Positions 10,298 through 20,302 of a DNA stretch of 64,000 bases are shown here, in pieces. The notes under the pieces are model-generated. The model saw only the letters and a list, made by a program, of their open reading frames with translations, did no database searches and was not told the DNA's origin. Position 1 is the stretch's first letter; each line of letters begins with the position of its first letter. The translations under genes and the position numbers were made by a program. This stretch comes from Rhizobium sp. GN54 (GTDB lineage Bacteria; Pseudomonadota; Alphaproteobacteria; Rhizobiales; Rhizobiaceae), in assembly GCF_021026345.1 (NCBI RefSeq), contig NZ_JAJNCZ010000002.1, positions 620,001 to 684,000 on the forward strand. The letters run 5' to 3'.

Positions 10298-10543
10298 ATG
10301 GAAGTGGGCTGGTTTGCGGGGATCATCATCGGGGGGCTGGCGGGTTGGCTCGCCGGCAAGCTGATGGACATCCGGTTCGGCATCTTCATGAACATCGTGA
10401 TCGGCATGGTGGGCGCGGTGGTAGCGAATGCGGTCTTCGATGCTGCCGGCATCCATGTCGCCAGCGGCTGGCTGGGTTACCTGGTGCAGGGTTTCGTCGG
10501 TTCGTGCATTTTGCTATTTGTCGCCAAACTCGTCAGGCGTTGA
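10298..10543 (+). CDS. GlsB/YeaQ/YmgE-family small membrane protein
   Basis: The 81-residue protein is almost entirely hydrophobic, with three predicted membrane segments (about residues 3-19, 28-45 and 58-77) and glycine-rich turns such as GIIIGGLAGWLAGKL, the signature of the transglycosylase-associated/YeaQ family. These proteins are stress-linked inner-membrane proteins of unclear mechanism. ATG 10298 is preceded by GAAGGAAC; the frame extends upstream to 10166 but that part overlaps repeat-derived sequence. It stands alone between the repeats and lipA. Confidence 0.85.
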   Translation: MEVGWFAGIIIGGLAGWLAGKLMDIRFGIFMNIVIGMVGAVVANAVFDAAGIHVASGWLGYLVQGFVGSCILLFVAKLVRR

Positions 10544-10621
10544 CGAAAAATCCCGCTCGGACGCATGTCGCGCAAGAGGCGCCGACATGCGATTGAAAGA
10601 AGCGGCTGAAGGCAGGTTTTG

Positions 10622-11596
10622 ATGGTCACCATTCTCGACAGGACGATCCCGGGCGAGGAAAAGCGCCTCCGGCATCCGGAAAAGGCGCATCGTCCCGACA
10701 ACGAGGTCATGCGCAAGCCGGACTGGATCCGCGTGCGCGCGCCAGTCTCCAAGGGCTACCAGGAGACGCGCTCCATCGTGAAGGAAAACAAGCTGGTGAC
10801 AGTCTGCGAGGAAGCGGGCTGCCCCAACATCGGCGAGTGCTGGGACAAGAAGCACGCCACCTTCATGATCATGGGCGAGATCTGTACGCGTGCCTGCGCG
10901 TTCTGCAACGTCGCCACCGGCAAGCCGAACGCGCTCGACATGGCCGAGCCGGAGAACGTCGCGAAGGCCGTCCGGGAGATGGGCCTCAGCCACGTCGTCA
11001 TCACCTCGGTCGACCGCGACGACCTGGAGGACGGCGGTGCGGAGCATTTCGAGAAGGTGATCTGGGCGATCCGTGCCGCGTCGCCTTCCACCACCATCGA
11101 GATCCTCACCCCCGACTTCCTGAAGAAGCCCGGCGCGCTGGAGCGCGTCGTCGCGGCCAGGCCCGACGTCTTCAACCACAACATGGAGACCGTGCCCGGC
11201 AACTACCTGACGGTGCGCCCCGGCGCGCGCTATTTCCACTCCATCCGCCTCCTGCAGCGGGTGAAGGAACTGGATCCGACCATGTTCACCAAGTCCGGCA
11301 TCATGGTCGGCCTCGGAGAAGAGCGCAACGAGGTGCTGCAATTGATGGACGACCTGCGCACCGCGGATGTCGATTTCCTGACGATCGGCCAGTACCTGCA
11401 GCCGACCCGCAAGCACCACAAGGTCGAGGCGTTCATTACCCCGGACGAGTTCAAGTCCTACGAGACGGTCGCCTACACCAAGGGCTTCCTGATGGTCGCC
11501 TCGAGCCCGTTGACGCGCTCGTCGCACCACGCCGGTGACGATTTCGCCCGCCTGCGTGCCGCCCGCGAGAAGAAACTCCTGGCTGCAGCCGAATAG
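10622..11596 (+). CDS. lipA: Lipoyl synthase
   Basis: LipA is a radical-SAM enzyme that inserts two sulfurs into octanoyl groups on lipoyl domains. The 324-residue product has both iron-sulfur clusters: the auxiliary cluster cysteines Cys62, Cys67 and Cys73 ([12 protein letters not shown]) and the radical-SAM CxxxCxxC at Cys88, Cys92 and Cys95 (CTRACAFC). The conserved C-terminal [11 protein letters not shown] is present. The ATG at 10622 is used rather than the adjacent TTG at 10619. It lies in the same block as pdhB and pdhC, whose lipoyl domains are its likely substrates. A strong terminator follows. Confidence 0.97.
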   Translation: MVTILDRTIPGEEKRLRHPEKAHRPDNEVMRKPDWIRVRAPVSKGYQETRSIVKENKLVTVCEEAGCPNIGECWDKKHATFMIMGEICTRACAFCNVATGKPNALDMAEPENVAKAVREMGLSHVVITSVDRDDLEDGGAEHFEKVIWAIRAASPSTTIEILTPDFLKKPGALERVVAARPDVFNHNMETVPGNYLTVRPGARYFHSIRLLQRVKELDPTMFTKSGIMVGLGEERNEVLQLMDDLRTADVDFLTIGQYLQPTRKHHKVEAFITPDEFKSYETVAYTKGFLMVASSPLTRSSHHAGDDFARLRAAREKKLLAAAE

Positions 11597-11617
11597 ACAT
11601 CCGCGTCGTTATCCCTT

Positions 11618-11653
11618 AAAGCCCCGCCCTCCATCCGACGGCGGGGCTTTTCT
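11618..11653 (+). terminator. Rho-independent terminator after lipA
   Basis: AAAGCCCCGCC and GGCGGGGCTTT form an 11-base perfect stem around an 11-base loop and run into TTTTCT. It starts 22 bases after the lipA stop and would separate lipA from the P-loop gene at 11669. Confidence 0.9.
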
Positions 11654-11668
11654 GTTCGGGAGCAGGCG

Positions 11669-12313
11669 ATGACGGTTTCGATCACGATCGACGAGGCGAC
11701 CGTGCGGCTGCGCCGGGCTAAGCGGGTGCTCGTCATCGGCTGCTCGGGCAGCGGCAAGAGCACGCTCGCCCGGCGGCTTTCCGGAACGCTCGGCTTGCGC
11801 CACGTCCCGATGGACCGCGAGATCTTCTGGATGCCCGGCTGGCGGATGCGCCCGCGGGACGAGGCGCTGGCGCGCCTGAGGGAGGTTGTGGCCACAGACT
11901 TCTGGATCATCGACGGCACCAGTCCCGGCACGCTGCCGTTGCGGCTGCCGCGCAGCGACCTCGTCATCTGGATGCGGCCGCCGCGGCGGGTCTCGCTCTG
12001 CGGAGTGCTGGGGCGCTGGCTGAAATGCCGGGGCCGGACGCGCCCGGACATGGCCGATGGCTGCCCGGAGCGGATCAGCCTGGAATTTCTGCGCTACATC
12101 TGGAACTTCGAGCGGACGGAGAGCCCGGAGATCGAGGCGCGGCTGGGCGAGCACGCCGCGGTGCCCGTGGTCGTGTTGCGCTCGCGGACAGAGGCGGACA
12201 GGCTGGCGATGGCGGTGGAGGCTGTGACGAACGCCGGCGATGCCCCGGTCTTCACCGATCGGGACGTCGCCTGCAGCGCGTCGGCACCGCGCCGGACGCC
12301 ATCGTCACATTAG
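11669..12313 (+). CDS. P-loop NTPase, adenylate kinase-like (FlaR-type)
   Basis: The 214-residue protein has a Walker A motif, GCSGSGKST, near residues 24-32, followed by LARRLSGTLGLRHVPMDREIFWMPGW. The DREIFWMPGW and FWIIDGTSPGTLPLR segments resemble the small kinase-like family annotated as adenylate kinase-like or topology modulation (FlaR) proteins. A nucleotide or small-molecule kinase activity is possible but the substrate is unknown. It sits behind the lipA terminator; the ATG at 11669 follows GGAGCAGGCG. The PLP decarboxylase gene follows after 134 bases. I do not recall either gene at this position in well-studied rhizobia, so the pair may be an accessory insertion. Confidence 0.7.
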   Translation: MTVSITIDEATVRLRRAKRVLVIGCSGSGKSTLARRLSGTLGLRHVPMDREIFWMPGWRMRPRDEALARLREVVATDFWIIDGTSPGTLPLRLPRSDLVIWMRPPRRVSLCGVLGRWLKCRGRTRPDMADGCPERISLEFLRYIWNFERTESPEIEARLGEHAAVPVVVLRSRTEADRLAMAVEAVTNAGDAPVFTDRDVACSASAPRRTPSSH

Positions 12314-12427
12314 TAATCGCGCAAAGAGATTGTCGGCTGCCGCTTGCAGGCGTAGGCTGTGCGGACCGCGCGCCGGGGGAGGCGGGCGGCGAACCGGGTC
12401 CGGCATATCGCGCCGGGGCGGTCCTCA

Positions 12428-12449
12428 ATCCGCAGGGAGGATTGCGGAT
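12428..12449 (+). promoter_or_regulatory. Hairpin presenting the Shine-Dalgarno and covering the start codon of the PLP decarboxylase gene
   Basis: ATCCGCA (12428-12434) and TGCGGAT (12443-12449) form a perfect 7-base stem. The 8-base loop GGGAGGAT contains the Shine-Dalgarno, and the 3' arm includes the first two bases of the ATG at 12448. Such a fold could modulate initiation; the function is inferred. Confidence 0.45.
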
Positions 12450-13857
12450 GGAAGTCGACAGCCTGTTCCATCTGGCGGCGGCCGAGGCCGCGCGCTTCCG
12501 CAACGCCGTGGCCGAGCGGCCGCACCGGCCGATGCGCGGCTATGCCGATAGCGTCGCGATGTTCTCCGAGCCGTTGCCCGATGCCGGTGCCGACGCGGAA
12601 GGCGTGATCATGCAACTTGTCGTCATGGCCGAGCCGGGGCTCCACCTGATGACGGGGCCGCGCTTCTTCGGCTGGGTGATCGGCGGTTCGCATCCCGCCG
12701 GCGTCGCTGCCGACATGCTGGCCTCGGCCTGGGGGCAGAACGCCGGCAATCATGCCGCAGCGCCGGCAGCGGCTGCCGCCGAGGTCGTCGCGGCGCGCTG
12801 GCTGCTCGACCTGCTCGATCTGCCGCGCGAAAGCTCCGTCGGCTTCGTCACCGGCGCCACCGTTGCCAATTTCACCTGCCTGGCCGCGGCACGCGGTGCG
12901 GTTCTGCGCGAGCACGGCTGGGATCCGGATTCGCGCGGCCTGTTCGGGGCGCCGCCGCTGACTGTCCTGATCGGCGACGATGCGCACACCACGGTGTTCT
13001 CGGCGCTGCAGTTTCTCGGGCTCGGCCACGATCGCGTGGTGCGGATCGAGACGGACGGGGAGGGACGGATACGCCCGGCCGCCTTCGAACGAGCCCTGGC
13101 AAAGCACAGCGGCCCGGTGCTGGCCATCCTGCAGGCCGGTCAGATCAACACCGGCGCCTTCGATCCCTTCGCCGTGCTGATTCCGCTCGCGAAGGCCGCC
13201 GGCGCTTGGGTGCATGTCGATGGCGCGTTCGGGCTCTGGGCGCGCGCCAGCGCCGACAGGCGTGCGCTCGCCGAAGGTGTCGAGCTGGCCGACAGCTGGG
13301 CGACCGACGGGCACAAATGGCTGCAGACGCCCTATGACAGCGGCTATGCGATCGTCCGGGACGAGATGGCGCACCGCCGGGCGATGACGATCGCGGCGAG
13401 CTACCTGCCGCTGGCGGAGGCGGGCGAGCGCGACCCGAGCCACTATGTGCCGGAACTGTCACGCCGGGCGCGGGGCTTTGCCACCTGGGCGATGATCCGC
13501 CACCTTGGCCGCAGCGGCATCGCCGCCATGATCGAGCGGAACTGCCGGGCCGCCGCGACGCTGGCCGGACGGCTGGCCGAGCACAACGGCATTGCGGTGC
13601 TGAACAGGGTGCAACTGAACCAGGTGGTGCTGCGGTTCGGGGCGAAGCTCTCGCCGGACGCCGGCGACCGGCTGACGCAGGCGGTGATCGCGCTGGTGCA
13701 GAAGGATGGGCGGGTCTTTGCCGGCGGCGCGGTCTGGCGGGGCCGGCAGGTCATGCGGCTGTCGGTCTGCAACTGGCAGACCGACGAGCAGGAGGCGCAG
13801 CTTGCCGCCGACGCCATCCTATCGGCCTATGAACGGGCGATGGATGAGACCGGCTGA
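12448..13857 (+). CDS. Pyridoxal-phosphate-dependent decarboxylase (group II / aspartate aminotransferase fold)
   Basis: The 469-residue protein has the group II decarboxylase layout. The region GFVTGATVANFTCLAAAR (about 132-149) forms the PLP phosphate-binding segment, His180 in GDDAHTT is the likely ring-stacking residue, Asp258 in HVDGAFG contacts the pyridine nitrogen, and Lys290 in TDGHKWLQTPYD is the Schiff-base lysine. Relatives act on tyrosine, tryptophan, DOPA, glutamate or 2,4-diaminobutyrate; the substrate cannot be read from sequence. No transporter gene of an amino-acid decarboxylation system is adjacent. ATG 12448 follows GGGAGGA; the frame extends to 12025 but overlaps the P-loop gene in another frame. 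Confidence 0.85.
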   Translation: MEVDSLFHLAAAEAARFRNAVAERPHRPMRGYADSVAMFSEPLPDAGADAEGVIMQLVVMAEPGLHLMTGPRFFGWVIGGSHPAGVAADMLASAWGQNAGNHAAAPAAAAAEVVAARWLLDLLDLPRESSVGFVTGATVANFTCLAAARGAVLREHGWDPDSRGLFGAPPLTVLIGDDAHTTVFSALQFLGLGHDRVVRIETDGEGRIRPAAFERALAKHSGPVLAILQAGQINTGAFDPFAVLIPLAKAAGAWVHVDGAFGLWARASADRRALAEGVELADSWATDGHKWLQTPYDSGYAIVRDEMAHRRAMTIAASYLPLAEAGERDPSHYVPELSRRARGFATWAMIRHLGRSGIAAMIERNCRAAATLAGRLAEHNGIAVLNRVQLNQVVLRFGAKLSPDAGDRLTQAVIALVQKDGRVFAGGAVWRGRQVMRLSVCNWQTDEQEAQLAADAILSAYERAMDETG

Positions 13858-13935
13858 GGCTTGTGCCTGGGCGAAAGCGTCGCGATCGGTGCGCGCCATC
13901 TTGTTTCGCGGCGCGTGTTTCAATATCTCCAGCCC

Positions 13936-14385
13936 ATGCCAAAGTTCGAAACCCGGCGGCCGGTGCCGCACAGTCCGGAACAGATGTATGCCCTCGTCGC
14001 CGACGTGGAGCGCTATCCCGAGTTCCTGCCGCTCTGCGAGGGGCTCGCCATCCGCTCGCGCAAGGAGCGCGACGGCAGGGAACTGCTGGTGGCGGACATG
14101 ACGGTCGGCTACAAGGCGATCCGCGAGACCTTCACCACCCAGGTGCTGCTCAACCCCGCCGAAGAGGCGATCGACGTCAAGTATCTGGACGGTCCGTTCC
14201 GCTATCTCGACAATCGCTGGCGGTTCGAGCCCTTGGGCGAGGGCAGGTGCAACGTGCACTTCTTCATCGACTACGAGTTCAAGAGCCGGATTCTCGGCGC
14301 GCTGATGGGCTCGATGTTCGACCGCGCCTTCCACATGTTCTCCGAAGCCTTCGAGAAGCGCGCCGATACGATCTACGGCAGCTGA
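13936..14385 (+). CDS. Coenzyme Q-binding protein COQ10, START-domain (RatA-like)
   Basis: The 149-residue protein matches the COQ10/RatA START-like family: the N-terminal RPVPHSPEQMYALVADVERYPEFLPLCEGL, the central TVGYKAIRETFTTQV, and the C-terminal FIDYEFKSRILGALMGSMFDRAFHMFSEAFEKRA helix. COQ10 proteins bind ubiquinone and aid its delivery to the respiratory chain; the E. coli homologue RatA was linked to ribosomes. The START is taken at ATG 13936; the upstream frame from 13861 is not conserved. Position next to cinA and ispDF is common in alphaproteobacteria. Confidence 0.9.
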   Translation: MPKFETRRPVPHSPEQMYALVADVERYPEFLPLCEGLAIRSRKERDGRELLVADMTVGYKAIRETFTTQVLLNPAEEAIDVKYLDGPFRYLDNRWRFEPLGEGRCNVHFFIDYEFKSRILGALMGSMFDRAFHMFSEAFEKRADTIYGS

Positions 14386-14445
14386 ACAAATCGCCCGCCT
14401 CATCCGTCACGACTGCAAGGGTCGGGGGATGCTGGAGTTTCGGGC

Positions 14446-14610
14446 ATGCAGAGATGGCTTCTTGCACTGAACGTCCTGTCGCTGGCCGTCGCCGCCTTTC
14501 TCGTCTTTGCAGACCAGAAGGGTGTTGCCGGCAGCGGCGCCTCGTCCGTCTCTGCGTCGATGGCGGGTGCGCCGGCTCCGGGCGCACGCCGCTTCGCGCC
14601 GCAGCGTTGA
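14446..14610 (+). CDS. Hypothetical small protein with a signal-like N-terminus
   Basis: A 54-codon frame from ATG 14446 to the TGA at 14608-14610 encodes MQRWLLALNVLSLAVAAFL and then a hydrophilic tail rich in Ala, Gly and Ser. The N-terminus looks like a membrane anchor or signal peptide (basic residue, then about 18 hydrophobic residues). It occupies the 238-base gap between coq10 and the convergent cinA gene and ends 13 bases before the cinA stop. No family is recognised. Ribosome-binding support is weak, so it could be a chance frame. Confidence 0.35.
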   Translation: MQRWLLALNVLSLAVAAFLVFADQKGVAGSGASSVSASMAGAPAPGARRFAPQR

Positions 14611-14623
14611 AGCAAACTGGCGT

Positions 14624-15124
14624 TCAGTCGGCTCCGAGTTCGGCCAGCATCTCCAGCGCGGTACGAACCGTGGCAAGGCGGATTTCGTGGCGGCCGATCT
14701 CGCCATAGCGCATCGCCCGGTGCAGCACGCGGCCATCGCGGCGCGCCGCCGCCAGATGCACGAGGCCGACGGGCTTTTCCGGCGATCCGCCGCCGGGACC
14801 GGCGATACCGGTGACGGCGACAGTGCAGTCGGCCTTCGAGGCTGAAAGCGCCCCTTCGGCCATCTCCCGCGCGGTCTTTTCGGAGACAGCGCCATGCGCC
14901 GACAGCGTCTCCGGCCGGACCCCGAGAAGCGTGGTCTTCGCCTCGTTGGAGTAGGTGACGAAGCCGCGGTCGACAACCGCGGACGAGCCGGCGATCTCGG
15001 TGAGTGCGCCGGCGATGAGGCCGCCGGTGCAGGATTCGGCCGTTGCGACCAGGAGCCCGCGCGCGGTGAAATCGGAAATCAGCCGGGCGGCCGCCTTTTC
15101 GATATCGTCCGGCCACATGCTCAT
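14624..15124 (-). CDS. CinA C-terminal domain protein, nicotinamide-nucleotide amidase
   Basis: The 166-residue product is the stand-alone CinA C-terminal (PncC) domain. It has [23 protein letters not shown] near residues 23-45 with the catalytic Ser in ESCTGG, the [16 protein letters not shown] helix and [19 protein letters not shown]. PncC-type enzymes deamidate NMN in pyridine-nucleotide recycling. The start codon at 15124 overlaps the ispDF stop as ATGA, so the two are translationally coupled; a second Met at 15118 is possible. The N-terminal molybdopterin-binding-like domain of long CinA proteins is absent, as in other alphaproteobacteria. Confidence 0.93.
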   Translation of the reverse strand: MSMWPDDIEKAAARLISDFTARGLLVATAESCTGGLIAGALTEIAGSSAVVDRGFVTYSNEAKTTLLGVRPETLSAHGAVSEKTAREMAEGALSASKADCTVAVTGIAGPGGGSPEKPVGLVHLAAARRDGRVLHRAMRYGEIGRHEIRLATVRTALEMLAELGAD

Positions 15125-16332
15125 GACGCCTGTCCGCGGTAAACGACAGTGGCGGTGGCGATCGCGGCGATCCCTTCCCGGCGGCCGACGAAGCCGATCG
15201 TCTCGTTGGTCGTCGCCTTGACCGAGCAGCGCTCGATCGCGATGCCGAGGACTTCGGACAGCCTGCGGCGCATGTCCTCCCGGTGCGGCCCGATCTTCGG
15301 CGCCTCGGCGATCAGCGACACGTCGGCATTCATGATCGTGCCGCCGCGCGCGCGGACGAGCCTTGCCGCATGCTCGATGAAGATGCTGGACGCCGCCCCC
15401 TTCCATTGCGGATCGGAGGGCGGGAAATGATCGCCGATGTCGCCGGCGCCGCAAGTGGCAAGCAGCGCGTCGGTCAGCGCGTGCAGCGCCACGTCGGCGT
15501 CGGAGTGGCCCTTCAGCCTCTGGTCGTGCGGGATGAAGACGCCGCAAAGCGTGACGCCGTCGCCGGGCTCGAGCTGGTGGACGTCGTAGCCGTTTCCGGT
15601 GCGTACGTCGGGAAGCGGCGCGGAGAGCCGTTCGTCTGCCATGATCAGGTCCTTCTGCAGGGTCAGCTTGACGTTGGCGGCCGATCCCTCGACGAGACGC
15701 ACGGGAACGCCCGCCCACTCGGCGATCGCAGCATCATCGGTGAAGTCGTCGCGACCGTCCTCGGCGGCGCGCCGGTGGGCGTCGCGAATGGTGGCGAAAT
15801 GGAAGGCCTGCGGTGTCTGGGCGGCAAAGAGGCCGGTGCGCGACACCGTCTCCAGCACGTGGCCGGCGGCATCGGAGCGCTTGAGCGTGTCGGCGACGGC
15901 GACGGCCGGCAGGACGGCGCACTCGCCCGATGCAAGCGCGGCCGCGATCCGGTCGAGCAGGGCCTTCTCGACGAAGGGCCGGACGGCATCCTGGATGAGC
16001 ACCTGGTCAACGTCGAAGGGCGACAGCGCCTCGAGGCCGGCGAGCACGGACTGCTGTCGCGTGCGGCTGCCGGTCACGGCGATGATCCGGTCCCGGCCGC
16101 CCTTCAGCTGGTCCAGCGCGGCGTCGAACAGGTCGCGGTCGTCGGGATGGATGACGACGACGATCCGGCAGGCGGGGTCCCATTTGACAAAGGCGTCGAG
16201 GGTATGGGAAATAACGGGCCTTCCGGCGATCCGGCGATATTGCTTCGGGCCGTCCGGATGCGATCCGGCCCGTTCGCCACGCCCGGCGGCGACGACGATC
16301 ACGCCGCAATTGATCGGTTTCTGTGCGCCCAT
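15121..16332 (-). CDS. ispDF: Bifunctional IspD/IspF (MEP isoprenoid pathway)
   Basis: The 403-residue fusion carries two steps of the methylerythritol-phosphate pathway. Residues 1 to about 235 are the IspD cytidylyltransferase ([33 protein letters not shown]). From about 245 the IspF cyclodiphosphate synthase follows, with metal-binding DVH (Asp250) in [12 protein letters not shown] and then [17 protein letters not shown]. IspD-IspF fusion is common in alphaproteobacteria. It is divergent from dusB with a 155-base gap, and cinA overlaps its stop codon. Confidence 0.96.
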   Translation of the reverse strand: MGAQKPINCGVIVVAAGRGERAGSHPDGPKQYRRIAGRPVISHTLDAFVKWDPACRIVVVIHPDDRDLFDAALDQLKGGRDRIIAVTGSRTRQQSVLAGLEALSPFDVDQVLIQDAVRPFVEKALLDRIAAALASGECAVLPAVAVADTLKRSDAAGHVLETVSRTGLFAAQTPQAFHFATIRDAHRRAAEDGRDDFTDDAAIAEWAGVPVRLVEGSAANVKLTLQKDLIMADERLSAPLPDVRTGNGYDVHQLEPGDGVTLCGVFIPHDQRLKGHSDADVALHALTDALLATCGAGDIGDHFPPSDPQWKGAASSIFIEHAARLVRARGGTIMNADVSLIAEAPKIGPHREDMRRRLSEVLGIAIERCSVKATTNETIGFVGRREGIAAIATATVVYRGQAS

Positions 16333-16436
16333 CCTGTCCTGGTTCCCTCACGGTAGAGCCGTTCCGGCCGGTTTAGAACGATCGCCGCCGCTTTGCCAGC
16401 CGCGTTGCGGAAAATTGCGGCACTCCGCCGAAACGA

Positions 16437-16465
16437 CTTGGCAAGCGGCATAAAGATGGCTAAAA
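16437..16465 (+). promoter_or_regulatory. Putative sigma-70-type promoter of dusB-ntrBC
   Basis: CTTGGC (16437-16442) and CTAAAA (16460-16465) are spaced by 17 bases and resemble the rhizobial housekeeping promoter CTTGAC-N17-CTATAT. Transcription would begin near 16472, about 16 bases before the TTG start of dusB. The region is the divergent gap between ispDF and dusB. Confidence 0.45.
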
Positions 16466-16487
16466 ATAATGCAGGCTTTAATATTGC

Positions 16488-17510
16488 TTGAAAGATAAGC
16501 ATTTGGTTTCGGCGTTCCTTTCAGATCCCCTGACGATCGGGCAGCAAGTGCTGCGAAACCGCGTCGTGCTCGCGCCCATGTCCGGCGTCACGGATCTGCC
16601 CTTTCGCGAACTGGCCTGGCGTTTCGGTGCGGGCCTCGTCGTCACGGAAATGATCGCGAGCCGCGAGCTTGCCGCCAATGCGCCCGAATCCTGGGCGCGG
16701 ATCCGCAACCGCGGCATTCGCCCGCATATGGTGCAACTGGCCGGACGCGACGCCGGCTGGATGGCCGAGGCGGCGAAGCTCGCCGAGGCCAATGGCGCCG
16801 ACATCATTGACATCAACATGGGATGCCCGGCCAAGAAGGTCATCGGCGGCTATTCCGGTTCGGCGCTGATGCGCGAGCCCGACCATGCGCTGGGGCTGAT
16901 CGAGGCGACAGTCGCGGCGGTCAAGGTGCCGGTGACGGTCAAGATGCGGCTCGGCTGGGATCACGAGAGCCTGAACGCCCCGCAGATCGCCGCCCGCGCG
17001 GAAGCCGCCGGCGTGCAGATGGTCACGGTGCACGGGCGCACGCGCATGCAGTTCTACGAAGGCAGGGCCGACTGGGATGCGATCCGAGCCGTGCGCGAGG
17101 CGATCACCGTGCCGCTCGTCGCCAATGGCGACGTCGATACGGCCGAGGACGCGGCCGAAATCCTGCGGCGTTCCGGGGCCGATGCCGTCATGGTCGGGCG
17201 TGCCGCGCAGGGGCGCCCCTGGCTGCCTGCGGTGCTGGCCGGTGCCTGTGCGCCGCCCCGCGGTGCAGCGCTCGCAGCCGTTGCCGTCGAACACTACCGG
17301 ATGATGCTCGATTTCCACGGCGCCGTCGCCGGTCTCCGGCACGCGCGCAAGCACGTCGGCTGGTATCTGGATCGTCATGCGCCCGGGCTGGAGCCCGCTG
17401 CGAAGGCCGCGCTGATGACGTCGACGGACAGCGGCTTTGTGGCTGACCGGCTGGCTGCGGCCCTGATCGAACACGGCACGGCGGTGCGACCGGAAGAGAA
17501 GGCGGCATGA
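16488..17510 (+). CDS. dusB: tRNA-dihydrouridine synthase B (NifR3)
   Basis: DusB reduces uridine to dihydrouridine in tRNA using FMN. The 340-residue protein has [14 protein letters not shown] at the N-terminus of the TIM barrel, the catalytic cysteine in INMGCPAKK (Cys113), the KMRLGW segment, [13 protein letters not shown] and ANGDV, and a C-terminal helical domain with RKHVGWYLD. No ATG is available before conserved sequence; TTG 16488 is taken as the start, with TTG 16503 as alternative, and neither has a strong Shine-Dalgarno. The stop overlaps the ntrB start as ATGA, the classic nifR3-ntrBC operon. Confidence 0.94.
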   Translation: MKDKHLVSAFLSDPLTIGQQVLRNRVVLAPMSGVTDLPFRELAWRFGAGLVVTEMIASRELAANAPESWARIRNRGIRPHMVQLAGRDAGWMAEAAKLAEANGADIIDINMGCPAKKVIGGYSGSALMREPDHALGLIEATVAAVKVPVTVKMRLGWDHESLNAPQIAARAEAAGVQMVTVHGRTRMQFYEGRADWDAIRAVREAITVPLVANGDVDTAEDAAEILRRSGADAVMVGRAAQGRPWLPAVLAGACAPPRGAALAAVAVEHYRMMLDFHGAVAGLRHARKHVGWYLDRHAPGLEPAAKAALMTSTDSGFVADRLAAALIEHGTAVRPEEKAA

Positions 17511-18652
17511 CCAGCACAGACGACGAACGTCGGCAGTCCGACGGCAATGGACTGGCCATGGCGGTGCTGAACGCCATCCAGCATCCCGTCATCCTCGTCG
17601 ATGCGGAGGGGCATATCGCCTTCGCCAACTGGGAGGCGGAATCCTTCTTCGGCGCCAGCGCCAGCCATCTGTCGCGGCATAATGTCAGCAATTTCATACC
17701 TTTCGGAAGCCCTCTTCTCACATTGATCGATCAGGTGAGGGAGCGGCTGGCGGCGGTCAACGAGTACCGGGTCGATCTCAGCTCGCCGCGGCTGGGCGCC
17801 GACAAGCTCGTCGATCTCTACGTGGCGCCGGTTACGACCGCGCCGGGCTCGGTGGTGATCGTGCTGCAGGAGCGCTCGATGGCGGACAAGATCGATCGCC
17901 AGCTGACCCATCGCGCCGCCGCCCGCTCGGTGACCGGGCTCGCCTCGATGCTGGCGCACGAGATCAAGAATCCGCTCTCCGGCATTCGCGGCGCGGCCCA
18001 GCTGCTGGAGACCTCGGTGCAGGACGACGACCGCGCGCTGACGCGGCTGATCTGCGACGAGACGGACCGCATCGTCTCGCTGGTCGACCGCATGGAGGTT
18101 TTCTCCGACGAGCGGCCGGTCGACCGGGTCGCGCTCAACATCCATTCCGTGCTCGACCACGTGAAGGCGGTGGCGAGCGCCGGCTTTGCCCGAAACATCA
18201 AGATCACCGAGAACTACGATCCGTCGCTGCCGCCGGTCTATGCCAATCGCGACCAGCTCGTGCAGGTGTTCCTCAACCTGATCAAGAACGCGGCCGAGGC
18301 CGTCGGCGACCGGCCGGACGGCGAGATCCAGCTGACCACGGCCTACCGTCCGGGCATCCGCCTGTCGGTGGCCGGCACGCGCGAGAAGGTCTCGCTGCCC
18401 CTGGAGTTCTGCGTGCACGATAACGGGCCGGGTGTTCCTCCCGATCTCCTGCCGCACCTGTTCGATCCGTTCATCACCACCAAGACCAACGGATCCGGGC
18501 TCGGGCTGGCGCTCGTTGCCAAGATCATCGGCGGCCATGGCGGCATCATCGAGTGCGACAGCCAGGGCCACCGCACGACGTTCCGCGTGCTGATGCCCGC
18601 CTCCAAGGGGCTGCACGAAGACGACGATACCTCCCGAGAGCAGAGGAAATAG
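17507..18652 (+). CDS. ntrB: Nitrogen regulation sensor histidine kinase NtrB
   Basis: NtrB phosphorylates NtrC under nitrogen limitation and dephosphorylates it when bound by PII (GlnB). The 381-residue cytosolic protein has a PAS-type sensor region (about residues 15-110), a HisKA dimerisation domain with the phospho-acceptor His151 in [13 protein letters not shown], and a HATPase domain with the N box (LIKNAAEAV), HDNGPGVP and GSGLGLAL motifs. No membrane segment is seen. It overlaps dusB by four bases and ends three bases before ntrC. Confidence 0.97.
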   Translation: MTSTDDERRQSDGNGLAMAVLNAIQHPVILVDAEGHIAFANWEAESFFGASASHLSRHNVSNFIPFGSPLLTLIDQVRERLAAVNEYRVDLSSPRLGADKLVDLYVAPVTTAPGSVVIVLQERSMADKIDRQLTHRAAARSVTGLASMLAHEIKNPLSGIRGAAQLLETSVQDDDRALTRLICDETDRIVSLVDRMEVFSDERPVDRVALNIHSVLDHVKAVASAGFARNIKITENYDPSLPPVYANRDQLVQVFLNLIKNAAEAVGDRPDGEIQLTTAYRPGIRLSVAGTREKVSLPLEFCVHDNGPGVPPDLLPHLFDPFITTKTNGSGLGLALVAKIIGGHGGIIECDSQGHRTTFRVLMPASKGLHEDDDTSREQRK

Positions 18653-18655
18653 CAG

Positions 18656-20110
<1,455 letters not shown>

Positions 20111-20126
20111 TTTCACCCGGAACTGC

Positions 20127-20154
20127 GTTGCATTTTCGCCACAATGTGTTGCAT
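20127..20154 (+). promoter_or_regulatory. Direct repeat GTTGCAT in the ntrY upstream region
   Basis: Two exact copies of GTTGCAT at 20127-20133 and 20148-20154 lie 21 bases apart, two helical turns, in the 192-base gap between ntrC and ntrY. The spacing suggests two operator half-sites on one DNA face. No known regulator is assigned. Confidence 0.3.
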
Positions 20155-20302
20155 GGTGGTAACAGATGCGCGCGGGCGCGAATAGGCGTCGATCCTTCCT
20201 CGTTCCCTCCGCAGACGTCCCGCAGTTTCCACCCGCGGGTCCGTGCTTCTGCCTGAATGAGTGTGTCGGCCCGCCTGCGGCCGGTCGGAGTGAGTGCTTC
20301 GG

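Noticed and set aside
16456-16472. TGGCTAAAAATAATGCA upstream of dusB as a sigma-54 promoter
   Set aside because: The GG-to-GC spacing is one base too long, and the -24 side lacks CACG; a sigma-70-type pair fits the same region better.
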